In this document: piece after piece, positions 38,401-41,400 of the stretch
How positions within the stretch are numbered: position 1 is the stretch's first letter
How the letters are laid out: each line of letters starts with the position of its first letter
Assembly: GCF_910592395.1 (NCBI RefSeq)
Contig: NC_088310.1
Span: forward strand, 23,701,491-23,765,490
Length of the DNA: 64,000 nucleotides
Origin: Lineus longissimus
Taxonomy: Eukaryota > Nemertea > Pilidiophora > Heteronemertea > Lineidae
Direction: 5' to 3'
Program-made: the position numbers and the translations under genes
The notes under the pieces: generated by a model
The model's input: the letters and a program-made list of their open reading frames with translations, nothing else
What the model was told of the DNA's origin: nothing
Database searches by the model: none

Positions 38401-41400
38401 TCATGGATGAAACAAAATCGGGAACTGATAAGAAACCATCGATCGCAATTAAAAATATCAAGACTAAAGAGAAACCTTCAGTTCTTAAGGGCACACCTAA
38501 ACTACCATCTACCAAGGAATTGAAGAAACTGCTAGCAGCTGAAGAGGCTAAGCTAAGACAGAAACCAGAGTTGACGACAGAGGAGCCTGCAGCAGCCAAT
38601 GTAAAGGTAGTAACATCACAACCACAGACTACAGAGAAACCTTCAATTATTAAGGGCACACCTAAACTACCATCTAACAAGGAATTGAAGAAACTGCTAG
38701 ATGCTGAAGAGGCTAAGCTAAGACATAAAACAAAGTTGACGAGAAAGGAACCTATAGTAGCCAATGTAAAGGTAGCAACGTCGGAACCACAGACCACAGA
38801 GAAACCATCAATTTTCAAGGGCACACCTAAACTACCATCTAACAAGGCATTGAAGAAATTGTTGAAAGCTGAAGAGGCTAAGCTAAGACAGAAACCAGAG
38901 TTGACGAAAAAGGAACCTATAGTAGCCAATGTAAAAGTAGCAACATCGGAACCACAGACCACACAGAAACCTTTAATTATCAAGGGCACACCTAAACAAC
39001 CATCTAACAAGGCATTGAAGAAACTGTTGAAAGCTGAAGAAGCTAAGCTAAGACAGAAACCAGAGTTGACGAGAAAGGAACCTATAGTAGCCAATGTAAA
39101 AGTAGCAACATCGGAACCACAGACCACACAGAAACCTTTAATTATCAAGGGCACACCTAAACAACCATCTAACAAGGCATTGAAGAAACTGTTGAAAGCT
39201 GAAGAGGCTAAGCTAAAAGTAAAACCTGAGTCTGCTAAGAAACCTACAGTAGGAAAGCTAAACATCAGACCATCAGAAGCATCGGCCCAGAAGATAACGA
39301 GGGTTTTGTCTGAGGTGGCTGCAAATATGAAGGTCACTGCAGCGCCAGGGATGGTAAAGTCGAAGATTGATCAAAAAATAAAACTTAAAACTGCTTCTCA
39401 CCAACTTCCCACAAAGGTTGTCATGCATCATATCAGGTTAAAATCGGGAACTTCCAAGCATCCTAAGGTGAAATTGCTGAAAAAGGGCTTTGTGAAGAAG
39501 CCGAAGATGACAGCTAAACCACCGTCAAAAAAAGTATTGGCAAAACTAGTAAAGGCTGCCAATGCTTCGGTTGAAACACCTGTCGGAACGACATCGAAGA
39601 TTTCATCCAAAAAGGTGATGGCTCATCTCTCGATGGCTGCAAAGAGTTCAACGATCAAACCAGGCAAGGTCACACCTCTAGTACCATCTACTCCAGAATT
39701 AGAAAAACTACTAAAGGACGCAGAAGCCCTTAAGGTGAATGGAAAGAACGCATCTAAAACACCAACCCAAAAAATGACAGATCAACTGGTGAAGGCAGCA
39801 AATTGTACCACCACTGTAAAAACAGCCGTAACCACACCGAAAGCACCAACCACGAAGGAACTAGATCAACTTTTGAAAGCTGCAGAGGGTACTAGCAAGA
39901 AACACACTAAAGACGCATCAAAAACGTCATCCATAGAGACGACCATTCGACTATCAAAAGCTATAAAGGGTACTACCAGGGAACCAGCTATTAAGGTTGA
40001 ACCAACTACACCATCAACAGAGGAAATAGGAAAACTAATGAAACCAATGAAGGCTGCTGAAGTTATCAGCAAGCAGTCCAATTTCCAACCAAAGGAATCA
40101 TCTGAACAAGATTTAGCCAAACTAATAACCACTACGAAAGAAACTAGACAGAAACCTCCTAAGGTGTCACCAAAAGTACCATCCGGACAAGACACAGCTA
40201 AGGTAATGAAGGCTGCAGAGGAAACTGCCAAAATCAAACACATACAAGAGAAATTAACAGCAAAGTCTACCAAACGACCATCATATGTCATAGTCAAAAC
40301 AACAGTGCAATCACCGAAAATAGCTACCACTGCAACCAATGCAAAGGTTACCTCCAAAGCTTCAGCGCCACCAAAGATAACCCAGGTAAGGGAAATTTCT
40401 GAAGAATGGAAGAAGGCCGTTCGGTCTAAACACTCAACGACAAAGAAGGTCATACGAAAAGCACCAGCTGTCAAGCTCAAGACGCCAGTTGCCTCAACAC
40501 CAAATGCGCACTCAAAGTCGGCAAAGAAGGAGTCTGCTTCCGAAGCCATAATGAAGGTTTTGGCAAAGTCAGGTAGAGGGGGCACAGTGAAACTCCCACA
40601 GTCTAAGACAACGCCAAAGGTACCGATAGAGGAGTATCTTGCTAAACTATTGGCCAAAGCGACGACTACAATCAGGACTCTGTCTGTAGGTAAAAAGCCA
40701 AAACCGAAGACTGCATCGAAATCGAAGATGGTAGAACTACTGAAACAAACGAAGTCATCTAGGAAACCTGCATCAAAAAAGGATTCATCGTCATTACCAC
40801 AGGCAACAGATAATCCATTGCCCACAATGGCAAGTAAGGGCAAGGTTAGCACCACCGAGACCCTGGCCAGTGTGGTGAAGACCAATGAACTGCTGTCTGG
40901 AAAAAAGGTCGAGAAATTATTAAGAAGTCAACCGAAGAAGAGTACGACAAGATCGCCTACAATAGACGCGGTTACCAAACCTACGGCAGCTGTCGCAGGA
41001 AAGCAAACTGACGCAACTAACGATTTAGGAGGGCCTCCTTCCTTCGATCACATGGCAGAGAAAGATATACTGAATGCACTTGAAGCAGGAGATAAGACAA
41101 AAGGTACAGCCGAAGAAAATAAGGAGAACCTTGAACCGCCTGACATGAACAAATTAGTGGCACAAGTCGAACACAAATCCAAGATACCCACAGCAAAGAA
41201 AACAATCAAAAAGACTCCAAGCATGGAACGAATGACCAACATCTATGGGTTGGAGAATGCAAGTTGGGGCAAAGGGCAAAAACCAGCTGCTTCTGCGATT
41301 AGTAAATCACTGCTGAAACAGCTTTCGGATGATGCTGGTGACAAGGTTAAGACTGTGGATGCAGCTGGAAGAACAACGGGCCAGCCAACTGCAAAGAACG

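Noticed and set aside
37364-39337. Long minus-strand open frame of 657 residues
   Set aside because: It lies opposite the Lys-rich giant exon; its composition and repeats are the antisense of the 39- and 55-residue repeats, with no splice sites or start context of its own.
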